A stretch of 64,000 bases of DNA from an uncultured Flavihumibacter sp. (GCA_902168105.1 CABHOY010000084.1:1-64000); one strand, 5' to 3'. Shown: positions 8,107-17,485, counted from the stretch's first letter. The notes: generated by a model not told the origin, from the sequence alone. Numbers and translations are program-made.

Positions 8107-11097
8107 TTAAAAAGTAGCATTAACACCAAACTGTAACATCCAGGTTGCAGGAGCATCTACACCGATCGTGTTCACATCTTCAGGATCTATCCCTTTATAC
8201 TTCTGCCTGTAAGGAGCGAGTATCAACGGCTGTTTTACATCGACTGAGAAACGGAGCGATTCCATATTCCAGCGTTTCACCGTGCTTGCCGGCATAGAAT
8301 ATCCCAGTGTGATGTTGCGGATCTTGATGAAGTCTCCATCAAAGTAGCTCAACGTATTGTAGTTGTTTGGACGCTCCTGGTTGTAATTCGGAAGAGGGAA
8401 CCCATTGGTGTGATTTGATGGTGTGAAGTAATCTACATCCAGGTTATTGTAACGACCATAGAGGGTATTAAACGTAGAGTAGAAATCACTCTTTACCATA
8501 CTACCCATACGGGCAAACGCAACTACAGTAAGGTCAAGGCCTTTGTAAGCAAAACGTTGTGTCATGCCTCCAGACCATTTAGGTTGTGGTGAACCGAGGA
8601 TTGTACGATCTTTATCGTCCAGTTTCTTATCATTGTTAATGTCTGCCAGCTGGATCTCTCCCTGATGCTGTTTATATACCTGTGCGGCGGCTTCGTCCTG
8701 CCAAATGCCTACTTTTTTATAATCGTAATACACATAAGTAGGCTGTCCCACAAACCATCCGTTACCAATGTCCTGTGTTTTACCTTTACCAAGCGCAAGG
8801 ATCTTTTCACGGTTCATGAACCAGTTAACATCTGTAGACCAGCGAAAGCCACCTTTCGTTTCGAGGATGATAGCAGATAATCCCACTTCCCAGCCTTTGT
8901 TCTGTGTAACACCGGTGTTCTCTAACACGGAGTTAAAACCGTTACTGAAGGGCAGGAAACGCTGTAACAACAGGTCGGTTGTTTTCTGTTTATAATGATC
9001 GATGCTACCGCTAAGTCTTCCTTTGAAAAAGCTGAAGTCAATACCATAATTGGCAGAGGCAGTAGTTTCCCAGGTGAGATTAGGATTACGTAACATGATA
9101 GGAGCAAAGCCTATCCCTCCCTTGTTGCCGAAGGAATAAGGAGCACGCCCCAACAAGCCTTGCGTAGCATATGGAGGAATACCTGTGTTACCGATACGGC
9201 CATAACTGACACGTGCTTTCAGGTTTTCAATCCATGATACACTTTTCATGAATTCCTCACTGGTAATGTTCCAACCTGCTGCCACGGAAGGGAAGTAACC
9301 CCATTTATTTCCTGCTGCAAATCGGGAAGATCCATCTGCCCGTAAAGTGAGTGTAAGGAGATAACGATCGTCGTATCCATAGTTCAGACGTCCCATATAA
9401 GACAGGATGGTCCATGTACCGAGCGAGCTTCCAATCCCGGTCACGGTGGCGGCCTGTCCTAAGTTGTAATATTCCTGCCATTCTACGGGAATACCTCTTA
9501 CTGAAGCAGTGGAACTGTCTTCACGCTGACGTTGTACACTATACAATGCAGTCAGGTTCAGCGAGTGCTTTTTAATCGTTTTATTATAGGTCAGGAGATT
9601 TTCTATGGTATAAGCCCATACTAACTGACTTTGTTTGCTAGCTGTTGCGTCCCCACCACCGATAAGCAGGTCTGTGTTCTTTTTCCCCTGAAAAAGACCA
9701 TTATTGTCCTGTAGTACATCTGTACCTAGATTGAGCCGGTATTTCAGCCCGTCAAGAATATTTACCTCACCGTACAAACTATTGAAGAAACGGAGATGGT
9801 ACAATCTTTCAACACGGTTACCATCTTCGTAGTCCAACAAGGCATTCGGTTGCTGGCTATCTCCCGTCGGATAAGTGATCAGTTTACCTGAAGCATCATA
9901 TGGTGCAGCAATAGGCAGCATTTTCAGGGCCGCCCCCATACCGTTGTATGTAGCGCCTTTGCGGGTACTAAAGGTAGCTAATGAAGAAACGCCTATCATC
10001 ACACGTTTACCTATCATCTGGTCAACAGCCACATGCAGATTATAACGCTCGTAACTTTGTAATTTCAATACACCCTGGTCTTTAAAATAGCCTCCGGTCA
10101 CGGCATATTTAGTATTTTCAGTACCACCGCTTACACCTATTGAGTGGCGGGTTTGCCAGCCCTGGCTCAACATGAGGTCCTGCCAATCGGTGTTTACACC
10201 CTTTTTAATGTTTTCCAGTTCGAGCGCAGTGAAGATAGTCGCATCAGATGAGTCAGGATTATTGTCGTTGTAACGTTTGGCGGTGCGGTTTGCCTCTCTT
10301 TTCATCGCAAGGTATTGCTGACTATCCATCATGTCAGTCTTGCCAAGCGTGTTAACAATACCGTACATGCCGCTATAGGTCACCTGGGGCTTACCATTTT
10401 TTCCTTTACGGGTGCTTACGAGGACTACACCGTTCGCACCACGGGAACCATAAATAGCAGTAGCGGAAGCATCTTTCAACACGTCCATAGAAGAGATATC
10501 CTGTGGATTGATGTCGTTAAGATTACCGGCAAATGGAATTCCATCTACGACATAAAGAGGGTCATTACCTGCGGATAAGGAACGGGTTCCTCTTACCCTA
10601 ACACGGGGCTCATCGCCAGGTTTGTTACTGTTATTTAACACGTCAATACCCGGTGTCCTACCCTGGAGCGCCTGCTGCGCATTAGTTACAGGAACTTCCA
10701 TGATCGTTTTACTGTTAATAGAAGATATAGCACCTGTTATATCTTTTTTCCTTTGCTGGCCGTAACCAACAACTACTACTTCGTCCAGCTTCTTCTGGTC
10801 TTCTGCCAGTTTCACTTCAATGTCTGTCCGGCCGTTCACAGGAACTTCCTGTTGCAAGTAGCCGATAAATGAGATTGTCAGTACAGCATTTTTTGGGGCG
10901 TTCAATTTATAGAGGCCGGAAACATCGGTCACAGTTCCGGTTTTTTGCCCCTTCACGGAAACAGAAGCACCGATAATAGGGCTGCCGTCCGGTCCGGTCA
11001 CTTTACCTTTAATTGGAATGGATTGGGCGCTCAAAAATGTCCCATAGAGGAGCAGGCATAGCAATAGCGCGCTCGCCTTCGATAACGTGTTCTTCAT
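8107..11097 (-). CDS. SusC/RagA family TonB-linked outer-membrane transporter
   Basis: About 996 residues from the ATG at 11097, chosen because it begins the signal peptide (MKNTLSKASALLLCLLLYG); an upstream ATG at 11121 would add eight residues. Order: signal peptide, carboxypeptidase-regulatory-like domain (about 25-100, with GTVTDVSGLYKL and ISFIGY), TonB-box region DEVVVVGYGQQRKKD, plug domain (with DPLYVVDGIPF and GSRGANGVVLVST), then a 22-strand barrel ending in QFGVNATF. It imports oligosaccharides or peptides with SusD, driven by TonB. There is no extra N-terminal signalling domain, so it is not a sigma/anti-sigma transducer. Expression probably starts at the promoter at 11199-11230, which overlaps a palindromic operator. 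Confidence 0.95.
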   Translation of the reverse strand: MKNTLSKASALLLCLLLYGTFLSAQSIPIKGKVTGPDGSPIIGASVSVKGQKTGTVTDVSGLYKLNAPKNAVLTISFIGYLQQEVPVNGRTDIEVKLAEDQKKLDEVVVVGYGQQRKKDITGAISSINSKTIMEVPVTNAQQALQGRTPGIDVLNNSNKPGDEPRVRVRGTRSLSAGNDPLYVVDGIPFAGNLNDINPQDISSMDVLKDASATAIYGSRGANGVVLVSTRKGKNGKPQVTYSGMYGIVNTLGKTDMMDSQQYLAMKREANRTAKRYNDNNPDSSDATIFTALELENIKKGVNTDWQDLMLSQGWQTRHSIGVSGGTENTKYAVTGGYFKDQGVLKLQSYERYNLHVAVDQMIGKRVMIGVSSLATFSTRKGATYNGMGAALKMLPIAAPYDASGKLITYPTGDSQQPNALLDYEDGNRVERLYHLRFFNSLYGEVNILDGLKYRLNLGTDVLQDNNGLFQGKKNTDLLIGGGDATASKQSQLVWAYTIENLLTYNKTIKKHSLNLTALYSVQRQREDSSTASVRGIPVEWQEYYNLGQAATVTGIGSSLGTWTILSYMGRLNYGYDDRYLLTLTLRADGSSRFAAGNKWGYFPSVAAGWNITSEEFMKSVSWIENLKARVSYGRIGNTGIPPYATQGLLGRAPYSFGNKGGIGFAPIMLRNPNLTWETTASANYGIDFSFFKGRLSGSIDHYKQKTTDLLLQRFLPFSNGFNSVLENTGVTQNKGWEVGLSAIILETKGGFRWSTDVNWFMNREKILALGKGKTQDIGNGWFVGQPTYVYYDYKKVGIWQDEAAAQVYKQHQGEIQLADINNDKKLDDKDRTILGSPQPKWSGGMTQRFAYKGLDLTVVAFARMGSMVKSDFYSTFNTLYGRYNNLDVDYFTPSNHTNGFPLPNYNQERPNNYNTLSYFDGDFIKIRNITLGYSMPASTVKRWNMESLRFSVDVKQPLILAPYRQKYKGIDPEDVNTIGVDAPATWMLQFGVNATF

Positions 11098-11198
11098 ACG
11101 TAGAATTTTAATTTGTATCACAATACACCTCCCTGAAAATCAACAGTTTATTTTTTTCATCAGGTTTTTCTTAAACATTTTTCAGAGGATGGGGTAGT

Positions 11199-11230
11199 AC
11201 AAGTTAAGTAGATTAGTCATAAATTGCAAA
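11199..11230 (-). promoter_or_regulatory. Promoter of the SusC/SusD operon
   Basis: On the minus strand TTTG (11230-11227) is followed after exactly 20 bases by TAACTTGT (11206-11199), a fair match to the Bacteroidota TTTG/TAnnTTTG pattern. The -33 box lies inside the operator at 11225-11238. The predicted leader is about 100 bases. Confidence 0.5.
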
Positions 11231-11238
11231 CGATTGCA
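11225..11238 (-). promoter_or_regulatory. Palindromic operator, LacI-family type, at the SusC promoter
   Basis: Read toward susC the 14-mer is TGCAATCGTTTGCA, an inverted repeat centred on CG, as is typical of LacI/GalR-family sites. Its second half supplies the -33 TTTG. A sister site lies 54 bases away, centre to centre. Confidence 0.5.
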
Positions 11239-11278
11239 TAAAATCAACCCGAAATAATACCGCTTATCATAAAATTTG

Positions 11279-11292
11279 TGCAATCGGTTGAA
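11279..11292 (+). promoter_or_regulatory. Palindromic operator, LacI-family type, at the DUF1080 promoter
   Basis: TGCAATCGGTTGAA, reading toward the DUF1080 gene, agrees with the sister operator at 12 of 14 positions in the same orientation relative to its own gene. It also overlaps the -33 box of its promoter. Confidence 0.5.
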
Positions 11293-11318
11293 TAAATAGT
11301 TATCATTATTTACTTTTA
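11288..11318 (+). promoter_or_regulatory. Promoter of the two-domain DUF1080 gene
   Basis: TTG (11288-11290), 20 bases, then TACTTTTA (11311-11318), one base off the -7 consensus. Spacing and operator overlap match those of the divergent SusC promoter. Confidence 0.5.
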
Positions 11319-11333
11319 AGAGTACTTTAGGTC

Positions 11334-12716
11334 ATGGTTATGAAAAACACGTTATTAGTATGCAGTGCCATACTTATAAGCAGCTTCGCTGTTGCCCAGC
11401 AGAAAAAAGCAGAATGGCAAAACCTGTTCAATGGCAAAACGTTGGATGGATGGAAAGAAGTAAACGGGACAGCAATTTATGATGCGAAAAACGGGATGAT
11501 CAATGGCACATCTGTGGCCGGTAGCCCGAACTCCTTCCTTGCTACAGAAAAACAATACGGCGATTTTATTCTTGAACTTGAACTGAAGCTGGATGCTCCT
11601 ATGAATTACGGCATACAGTTCCGCAGTGAAAGTAAACCTGAATTCAACAATGGCCGTGTGCATGGGTATCAGATGGAAGTGGACCCGAGCGACCGTGCAT
11701 GGAGCGGTGGCATTTATGATGAAGCCCGCCGTGGATGGTTGTATCCGCTGGAGTTGAACCCTAAAGGTAAGACTGCATTTAAAAAAGAGGGCTGGAATAA
11801 ATACCGTATAGAATGCCGTGGTCCGGAGATCCGTACCTGGGTTAACGGTGTTCCCACTGCTCACCTGATCGATGAGATGACCCTGAAAGGGTTTATCGCT
11901 TTACAGGTACACCAGATCTATAAAGAAGACGATAAAGGAAAACAGATCCACTGGCGCAATATCCGCATCATGGAAAATCCGGCTCCTTCTCAATATTCCT
12001 CATACGATGATATATATGTTGTAAACGATCTTGTTAACAACGTATCTGCCCAGGAAAAAAAGAACGGCTTCGAGTTACTCTGGGATGGTAAAACCGGCAA
12101 TGGCTGGCGCAGGGTAAACCAGGACAAATTTCCGACCACCGGCTGGAGCATGGAGAACGGCGAACTGTCCATCCATCAGTCTAACGGTGACGAAATGGGT
12201 TCTGGCGGCGACATCATAACCACTAAAGAATATGGTGCTTTTGAGCTGGAATTTGATTTCAAGCTTACTGAAGGTGCTAACAGCGGTGTGAAATATGATG
12301 TAAAAGAAGACTACGACACAAAAGGTAAATCAGCCATAGGTTTGGAATTCCAGGTACTGGACGATGAGCGTCACCCGGATGCAAAACTGGGCCGCGATGG
12401 TAACAGGACCCTGTCTTCCTTGTATGATCTGATTCCCCGGAAAAATACTGATCTGAATAAGGCCGCAATAAAGAAAATTGGAGAATGGAATAAAGGGCGT
12501 ATAATTGTATATCCCAACAACCATGTTGAACATTGGTTAAATGGTTTCAAAATGGTCGAGTACGAAAGGGGTTCCAAAGAATTTAAAGACCTGGTAGCGA
12601 TCAGTAAATACAAAAATTGGAATAACTTTGGATTGTGGCCCGAAGGACACATTTTATTGCAAGACCACGGCAATACAGTGTCATTCCGCAGCATAAAAAT
12701 CAAAAATTTAAGATAG
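11334..12716 (+). CDS. Two-domain DUF1080 (3-keto-disaccharide hydrolase) secreted protein
   Basis: A 460-residue secreted protein with two DUF1080 domains in tandem. The signal peptide ends near residue 22 (FAVAQ). Domain 1 (about 28-215) begins WQNLFNGKTLDGWKEV; domain 2 (about 235-460) begins FELLWDGKTGNGWRRV and has LEFQVLDDERHPDAKLG and ILLQDHGN. Domain 2 resembles the protein at 39143, domain 1 the one at 186. A second ATG lies two codons in (11340). The gene diverges from the SusC/SusD operon and appears to share its regulator through paired operators, which suggests that it processes what the transporter imports. The family is associated with cleavage of 3-keto-glycosides; the substrate is unknown. 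Confidence 0.92.
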   Translation: MVMKNTLLVCSAILISSFAVAQQKKAEWQNLFNGKTLDGWKEVNGTAIYDAKNGMINGTSVAGSPNSFLATEKQYGDFILELELKLDAPMNYGIQFRSESKPEFNNGRVHGYQMEVDPSDRAWSGGIYDEARRGWLYPLELNPKGKTAFKKEGWNKYRIECRGPEIRTWVNGVPTAHLIDEMTLKGFIALQVHQIYKEDDKGKQIHWRNIRIMENPAPSQYSSYDDIYVVNDLVNNVSAQEKKNGFELLWDGKTGNGWRRVNQDKFPTTGWSMENGELSIHQSNGDEMGSGGDIITTKEYGAFELEFDFKLTEGANSGVKYDVKEDYDTKGKSAIGLEFQVLDDERHPDAKLGRDGNRTLSSLYDLIPRKNTDLNKAAIKKIGEWNKGRIIVYPNNHVEHWLNGFKMVEYERGSKEFKDLVAISKYKNWNNFGLWPEGHILLQDHGNTVSFRSIKIKNLR

Positions 12717-12921
12717 GTTAACAAGTTCTGTTTGTTAATTAAGCTAATTTTGCATTCGCCTGCTGGTCTATCCGGTCAGGCGGGTTGATAGAAGTAAGCT
12801 CCGTATTGTTCTGGTTTATGCAACAAAGTATCACGGAATCAATTACTTGCCTTTATTATAAAACTATAATAATGGCTTATCAACTGATGAAAGAGTTTTC
12901 ATTGTTCACTGTTCTATATAA

Positions 12922-12951
12922 AACATTCCGATTCTTCGGAGTGTTTTTTTT
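12922..12951 (+). terminator. Terminator after the two-domain DUF1080 gene
   Basis: Ten-pair stem AACATTCCGA (12922-12931) with TCGGAGTGTT (12936-12945), one G-T pair, loop TTCT, then a run of T to 12951. It lies 206 bases after the stop codon; the rest of the 12717-13019 gap shows no convincing gene. Confidence 0.75.
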
Positions 12952-13019
12952 ATGTTTATTCTTCCCGAAAAGCTATTAATATCAGGAATATATACTTTAC
13001 CATCATCTAATCGCAACAC

Positions 13020-14783
13020 ATGCCCAAGACAAACTACGCCCTTTTGCTGGCAGTGACGCTCTTTTCAGCATCCTGCTCGGGACCGCATAAACAGGCGGAA
13101 AACAATGCCCTGGATTCTCTGCACCACCTTGTTCAGCATTACTATGATGAAAGAATGGAGCTCTTTCCCATGGAAGCTACCATGAATGGGGAACATCAGT
13201 ATGACGGTTCGCTCCAGATCGACATCAGCGATCGTTTCCGTTTAAAACTGGACAGCTTTTATAACCGCTATCAGGAGGCCTTGCAGGGAATTGATACTGC
13301 AGTACTAAATGATAATGACCTGATTAGCTATTCCATGTTGCAAAGGGAAATATCCGTAGGTAAGGAAGGTCTCCGCTTTCCGGACAACCTGATGCCTATT
13401 CAGCAGTTCTGGGGACTTACCCTCACACTCCCCCAATTTGGTTCGGGTACAAGCGCCCAGCCGTTTAAGAACAAAGCAGACTACGAAAAGTTCATTCTGA
13501 GAATGAAAAGCTTTGCAGAATGGAGCGATACAGCTATTGCTAACATGCGCCGCGGTATGTCTCTTGGGTATGTATTACCGAAAGCGCTGGCATTAAAAGT
13601 AGTCCCACAACTTGCCGACCTGGCGAAGAAGGATAGTAACAACGTGTTTTATACACCGTTAAGGCTACTTCCGGCTGATCTCGATAGCACAGGCAAACAA
13701 GATCTGCGCACCGCCTATAACGCCGCTATTGAGCAGTATGTACTTCCCTCCTATGCAAAATTGCATGAGTTCATAACGAAGGAATACGTTCCCAGGACGC
13801 GAACAAGCACCGGCATTGATGGCCTGCCCCAGGGGAAAGAGTGGTACACTTACCTCATCAAATTCTGGACTACCACCAGCCTGACGCCGGATGAAATATT
13901 CACTACCGGTGAAAAAGAAGTGGCCCGCATCAGAAGGGAGATGGACTCCGTAAAGAACAGCACCGGCTTTACCGGCGACCTGCCTGCTTTCTTTAACTTC
14001 ATTCGCACCGATAAACAGTTTAAAATATTCACAACGCCTTCTCAGGTGCTGGATTCTTTCAGGGCTATTGAACAGAAGATCATGCCGGCCGTAAACCAGT
14101 TGTACGGTCACCTGCCCAGGACAAAATTCGAGGTACGCCAGACAGAAGCCTTCCGTGCAGCCTCCGCAAGCGCCGAATATATGCAAGGTAGTTCCGATGG
14201 TTCCCGTCCGGGTGTTTTCTATGTACCGATCCTGAATGCAGCGACATTCAACTACACAGGGATGGAATGCCTCTTCCTGCATGAAGCCATTCCTGGTCAC
14301 CACTTCCAGATCTCCATCCAGCAGGAAAATGACTCCCTTCCGAAGTTCCGCCGCTTTAACTGGATAGGCTCCTATGGAGAGGGATATGCCCTTTACTGTG
14401 AAAGTCTGGGTAGCGACCTGGGGCTGTATACCAATCCCTACAGTTACTTCGGTCACCTGTCGGACGAGATCCACCGTGCCATCCGTCTTGTAGTGGATGT
14501 AGGGATGCATGCTAAAGGATGGACCAGGGAACAGGCCATAAAATATATGATGGATAATGAACCAGTCAGTGAACCGGAAGCTGTCGCCGAGATAGAACGC
14601 TATATGGCGATACCAGGCCAGGCCCTCTCTTATAAGATCGGTGAACTCAAGATCCGTGAACTAAGGAATAAATACAGCCAATCTCCTGGATTCAGTATTA
14701 AAAATTTCCATGATGAATTGTTAAAAGATGGCTGTGTGCCGTTGAGCGTGCTGGAGGAAAAGATGGCCCGGCGGTTTAAATAA
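13020..14783 (+). CDS. DUF885 family lipoprotein, probable metallopeptidase-like hydrolase
   Basis: A 587-residue lipoprotein: the signal peptide ends at a lipobox SASC (Cys19). The rest is one DUF885 domain (PF05960), a mostly helical family with a gluzincin-like centre. The HEAIPGHHF motif lies at about residues 421-429 (His421, Glu422, His427), and a downstream acidic motif EGYALYCESLG could supply a further metal ligand. The length matches the family. DUF885 proteins are thought to be secreted zinc carboxypeptidases or peptidases, but few have been tested. It is monocistronic, bounded by a terminator upstream and a long inverted repeat downstream. Confidence 0.9.
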   Translation: MPKTNYALLLAVTLFSASCSGPHKQAENNALDSLHHLVQHYYDERMELFPMEATMNGEHQYDGSLQIDISDRFRLKLDSFYNRYQEALQGIDTAVLNDNDLISYSMLQREISVGKEGLRFPDNLMPIQQFWGLTLTLPQFGSGTSAQPFKNKADYEKFILRMKSFAEWSDTAIANMRRGMSLGYVLPKALALKVVPQLADLAKKDSNNVFYTPLRLLPADLDSTGKQDLRTAYNAAIEQYVLPSYAKLHEFITKEYVPRTRTSTGIDGLPQGKEWYTYLIKFWTTTSLTPDEIFTTGEKEVARIRREMDSVKNSTGFTGDLPAFFNFIRTDKQFKIFTTPSQVLDSFRAIEQKIMPAVNQLYGHLPRTKFEVRQTEAFRAASASAEYMQGSSDGSRPGVFYVPILNAATFNYTGMECLFLHEAIPGHHFQISIQQENDSLPKFRRFNWIGSYGEGYALYCESLGSDLGLYTNPYSYFGHLSDEIHRAIRLVVDVGMHAKGWTREQAIKYMMDNEPVSEPEAVAEIERYMAIPGQALSYKIGELKIRELRNKYSQSPGFSIKNFHDELLKDGCVPLSVLEEKMARRFK

Positions 14784-14800
14784 CTCATCCATAATGGGTA

Positions 14801-14880
14801 GTAGTCCATAGATGATAATCACTAACTTATTTTGTTTTTTTAAACTATAATAAATCCGGTGATCATCGTCTGTGGACTAC
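14801..14880. repeat. 80-base inverted repeat (22-base arms)
   Basis: Arms 14801-14822 (GTAGTCCATAGATGATAATC...) and 14859-14880 (...CATCGTCTGTGGACTAC) match over 22 bases with three differences, all transitions; two form G-U pairs on the plus strand. The 36-base loop is AT-rich with a T tract. The remaining gap from 14881 to 15174 shows only AT-rich sequence and a loose GGTAAC...GTTGCC inverted repeat near 14970-15000. Confidence 0.7.
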
Positions 14881-15174
14881 CTGTTTATAGAGTTGTCGGT
14901 ATCAGTTGTTAACAAAAAATATACATCTGGCTTTGCGAAAAGATACTTAAATTTATAGTAGGAATAACGTCAGGTAACCTCGAGGGTTTAGGTTAGTTGC
15001 CATATCAGTTATACACAACAGAAAACAACATATCCGGAACAGACCTGCATGTCTGGCAAAAGCTGGAGTAAGAAGACAATCAACGACCTTTTACCATTAC
15101 TTGTTGTTTCAAATTTTTGATTGCTTTTATATTTTCCACTCTAAGATTTTTTTAACTTTTAAGCTGCCAGTATT

Positions 15175-15525
15175 ATGTTTGACATGACCCTTAATTACTG
15201 TCTTGCATTTCCTGCCGTAACACAGGAAGAAAAATGGGACGAAGATCTGCGCTTCTCCGTAGGAGAAAAGCTATTCTGCATGGTTTGTAAAACGCCTCCT
15301 CACCAGGTTTCGTTAAAATGCCGACAGGAAGATTTTCACCGTCTTATTTCGCAACCAGGCATAGTCCCTGCACCATACCTGGCGCGTTACCACTGGGTAC
15401 AGATCAGATCACTGGATACGTTACCGGTATCTGAATTGCAGTCGCTCCTTCAAAATGCGTATGATCTTGTGGTAAGTACATTACCTCCGGAAGAACGGGC
15501 GAAAATCCAAAAAGAAAGAGTATAA
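15175..15525 (+). CDS. MmcQ/YjbR family protein
   Basis: A 116-residue cytosolic protein of the MmcQ/YjbR family, which has a CyaY-like (frataxin-like) fold and is often annotated as DNA-binding, though its biochemical role is poorly established. Family hallmarks: the N-terminal YCLAFPAVTQEEKW, RFSVGEKLFCMV, the SLKCRQEDFHRL segment, PAPYLARYHWVQI, and a C-terminal helix with QNAYDLVVSTLP. A second ATG at codon 4 could also be used. It is monocistronic with a short hairpin after the stop. Confidence 0.9.
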   Translation: MFDMTLNYCLAFPAVTQEEKWDEDLRFSVGEKLFCMVCKTPPHQVSLKCRQEDFHRLISQPGIVPAPYLARYHWVQIRSLDTLPVSELQSLLQNAYDLVVSTLPPEERAKIQKERV

Positions 15526-15604
15526 ACGCAGTAATGCATTGGTGCTATTGACACACAGGGAGTATCTGCGTATAGCGCCTGGCAGCGTCTATAATATTAA
15601 AAGG

Positions 15605-15627
15605 AATGGCTCGCATTGCGAGCCATT
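15605..15627 (+). terminator. Hairpin, probable terminator after the MmcQ gene
   Basis: Perfect 10-base arms AATGGCTCGC (15605-15614) and GCGAGCCATT (15618-15627) with loop ATT. The T tract is weak (TTTATGTTTC). Confidence 0.55.
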
Positions 15628-15670
15628 TATGTTTCACTACATCTAGCGTGTCCCCGTGTCCCCTTGTAGT

Positions 15671-16465
15671 TTACTTCCAGAGTGTATAAATGATATCATA
15701 TACCCCAAATATGATGAGAGTGCAGGCAAACAATTTCTCCAGCAAAGGAGATTTCATTTTCACAGCTGTTTTAGCGCCCAGATAAGATGAAGGGATCGCG
15801 GTCAGTGACAACAACAAGGCAATAGTCCAGTCAATATGCCCCAGCCACCAATGTGCCAACGCTCCCGGTATCGATAACAATGCTGATAATACAATAGAAC
15901 AAGCCAGCGCCTGTTTGATAGGCATGTGCAGTTTTTTAATGAAAAAAGAACTGAACAATACCCCGCCTGCATTTGCCAGTAGTCCGGACAACAAGCCAAT
16001 ACCCAGAGAAGCCATAACGATCATCGTATGATTGCTCTGTACTGATGCTGCCGTGCAAGGCACTTCCTCATCACCTCCTTTCTTCCGCAAAAAAGAGTAC
16101 AACAAAGAGCCCCCTATTGACACAATGAATAATGCTGTCAGGATCATCAATGTTTCTCCCGGCAGGAACTTACTAAACCATGCCCCCGCCAGCGTAGCCG
16201 GTACTCCAAACAAGGCGCCGGTAATGATAACCTGCCTGTTGAATAGTTTCTGCTTGCTGTAAACGGTCGTTGCTGAAATGGTACTGGTAATAGCTGCCGG
16301 CAACGGAGATGCCAGCGCAAAGAAGGGGTTTACACCTGCAAAGATCTGCAGTGCCGGCGTACTGACTGCGCTACCTCCTTTGCCCAGTAAACCAGACAGA
16401 TAGCCTACAATAACGCCAATAACTAAAACGACCAGATAATCGGTCTGTTGCAATAATGTGATCAT
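15671..16465 (-). CDS. TauE/SafE family membrane transporter
   Basis: A 264-residue inner-membrane protein with about eight hydrophobic helices and the two-repeat pattern of the TauE/SafE family (PF01925), whose members export sulfite, sulfoacetate or related anions. The first repeat begins GVIVGYLSGLLGKGGSAVST (about 17-36), with the family's GLLGxGG turn; the second repeat has GLLSGLLANAGGVLFSSFF near residue 155. A short hydrophilic loop with Cys lies between the halves. The gene is alone on the minus strand; the upstream gap (16466-16782, 317 bases) holds nothing I can identify. The substrate is not inferable. Confidence 0.9.
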   Translation of the reverse strand: MITLLQQTDYLVVLVIGVIVGYLSGLLGKGGSAVSTPALQIFAGVNPFFALASPLPAAITSTISATTVYSKQKLFNRQVIITGALFGVPATLAGAWFSKFLPGETLMILTALFIVSIGGSLLYSFLRKKGGDEEVPCTAASVQSNHTMIVMASLGIGLLSGLLANAGGVLFSSFFIKKLHMPIKQALACSIVLSALLSIPGALAHWWLGHIDWTIALLLSLTAIPSSYLGAKTAVKMKSPLLEKLFACTLIIFGVYDIIYTLWK

Positions 16466-16782
16466 AAAACTTCCTTCAGCAAACAGGCCTGGTGCTAAGC
16501 CAATGCTGCTTTATTAATGGTTGGTAAGCGTGAATTACAGGTATCCTCTTCAGTTTAACATCGATGCTTTAATTGGAAGGACAACCCAAAACTACAGTAC
16601 TGGTACGGGTTCAACAAAATTCCGGACAGGGTGTCACTATTACTAAAAGTTATCGCGGATAACCTTAGGTAATAATTTCGACAGTAGCGGTTTACACCCG
16701 TGTATAATCTATCCAGCCTACTAAATCTATGATTTGAATAAGTTCACTGTAATAAGGTAAAAAGAGAAGATATGGGGGAATA

Positions 16783-17388
16783 TCACCAACTATAGACCAT
16801 GCCTATGCCACCTGGCGCAACACTCAGTTGCAGTTCATCAAACCGTTGAAATAGTTTCCTGCCATGCGAATGATGCAGTGTAAAATTAATTCCGTCAAAT
16901 AACAACAGGAAAGCTCCCTGCATAATAAATGAATTGCCGTATCCCTTCCAACGGTCATGCCCCGTTCCGATAAGTTTTCCCTTTCCATGTTCCCGCAGGT
17001 ACAATCCGCCTGCCATATAAGCCAGGTCCAGAGCACCATTGATCAGGAAGATCTTTTCTATTTTGTGTTGTTCCTGTACGCTTCCCTGCCAGTTGTATTT
17101 ACCCGGATCCAACTTCCTGTTACCAAAATAACTGGCAGCCGCGATCCCCAGGTTTACGGCTCCCCATACAGCGTTCATCTGGTGAAAGTACTTCGCTTCT
17201 CCACCGGCTGTGCTGTTGCCGATAAGGCCTGTAGCCATGTTCGCCACTCCCCAGCCTCCAAGTACCAGCATGGCGGTTTTAGTCGAGTTGATCCGTTCTT
17301 CGTTGTGTTGATAAAGGAAGGAGTTCTCCTGTGCTGACGATACGAGTACATGCAAGAGCATGCTTAAGAGCAGGAAGAGTTGTTTCAT
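16783..17388 (-). CDS. Uncharacterised membrane protein of about 200 residues
   Basis: A 201-residue protein with an N-terminal signal peptide (residues 1-19, ending SSAQ) and about four hydrophobic segments: TAMLVLGGWGVANMATGLIG (38-57), NAVWGAVNLGIAAASYFG (72-89), a segment around INGALDLAYMAGGLYL (115-131) and SFIMQGAFLLLFDGINF (152-168). Gly-rich helices suggest close packing in the membrane. It resembles a small conserved Bacteroidota family without assigned function. It lies 97 bases beyond the ebo operon on the same strand, separated by a hairpin, so it may or may not be co-transcribed with it. Confidence 0.75.
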   Translation of the reverse strand: MKQLFLLLSMLLHVLVSSAQENSFLYQHNEERINSTKTAMLVLGGWGVANMATGLIGNSTAGGEAKYFHQMNAVWGAVNLGIAAASYFGNRKLDPGKYNWQGSVQEQHKIEKIFLINGALDLAYMAGGLYLREHGKGKLIGTGHDRWKGYGNSFIMQGAFLLLFDGINFTLHHSHGRKLFQRFDELQLSVAPGGIGMVYSW

Positions 17389-17425
17389 GGGGTAGTGTTT
17401 TGGTATATATACGGAGGAAACGGAT

Positions 17426-17476
17426 AATCCGGGACCGGCATCTTAAGTGAAATCTTTTAATTGCCGATCCCGGATT
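17426..17476. terminator. Hairpin between eboF and the unknown membrane gene
   Basis: Fifteen-base arms 17426-17440 (AATCCGGGACCGGCA) and 17462-17476 (TGCCGATCCCGGATT) with one mismatch. It lies 10 bases beyond the eboF stop. The minus strand lacks a strong T tract, so it may attenuate rather than stop transcription. Confidence 0.5.
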
Positions 17477-17485
17477 TTCAGGTGG

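Noticed and set aside
12785..12979. A 64-codon frame after the two-domain DUF1080 gene
   Set aside because: It runs through a terminator hairpin and its T tract, and its composition is that of AT-rich non-coding DNA.
13665..14510. A 281-codon minus-strand frame inside the DUF885 gene
   Set aside because: It is antisense to a gene with a clear family and catalytic motif.
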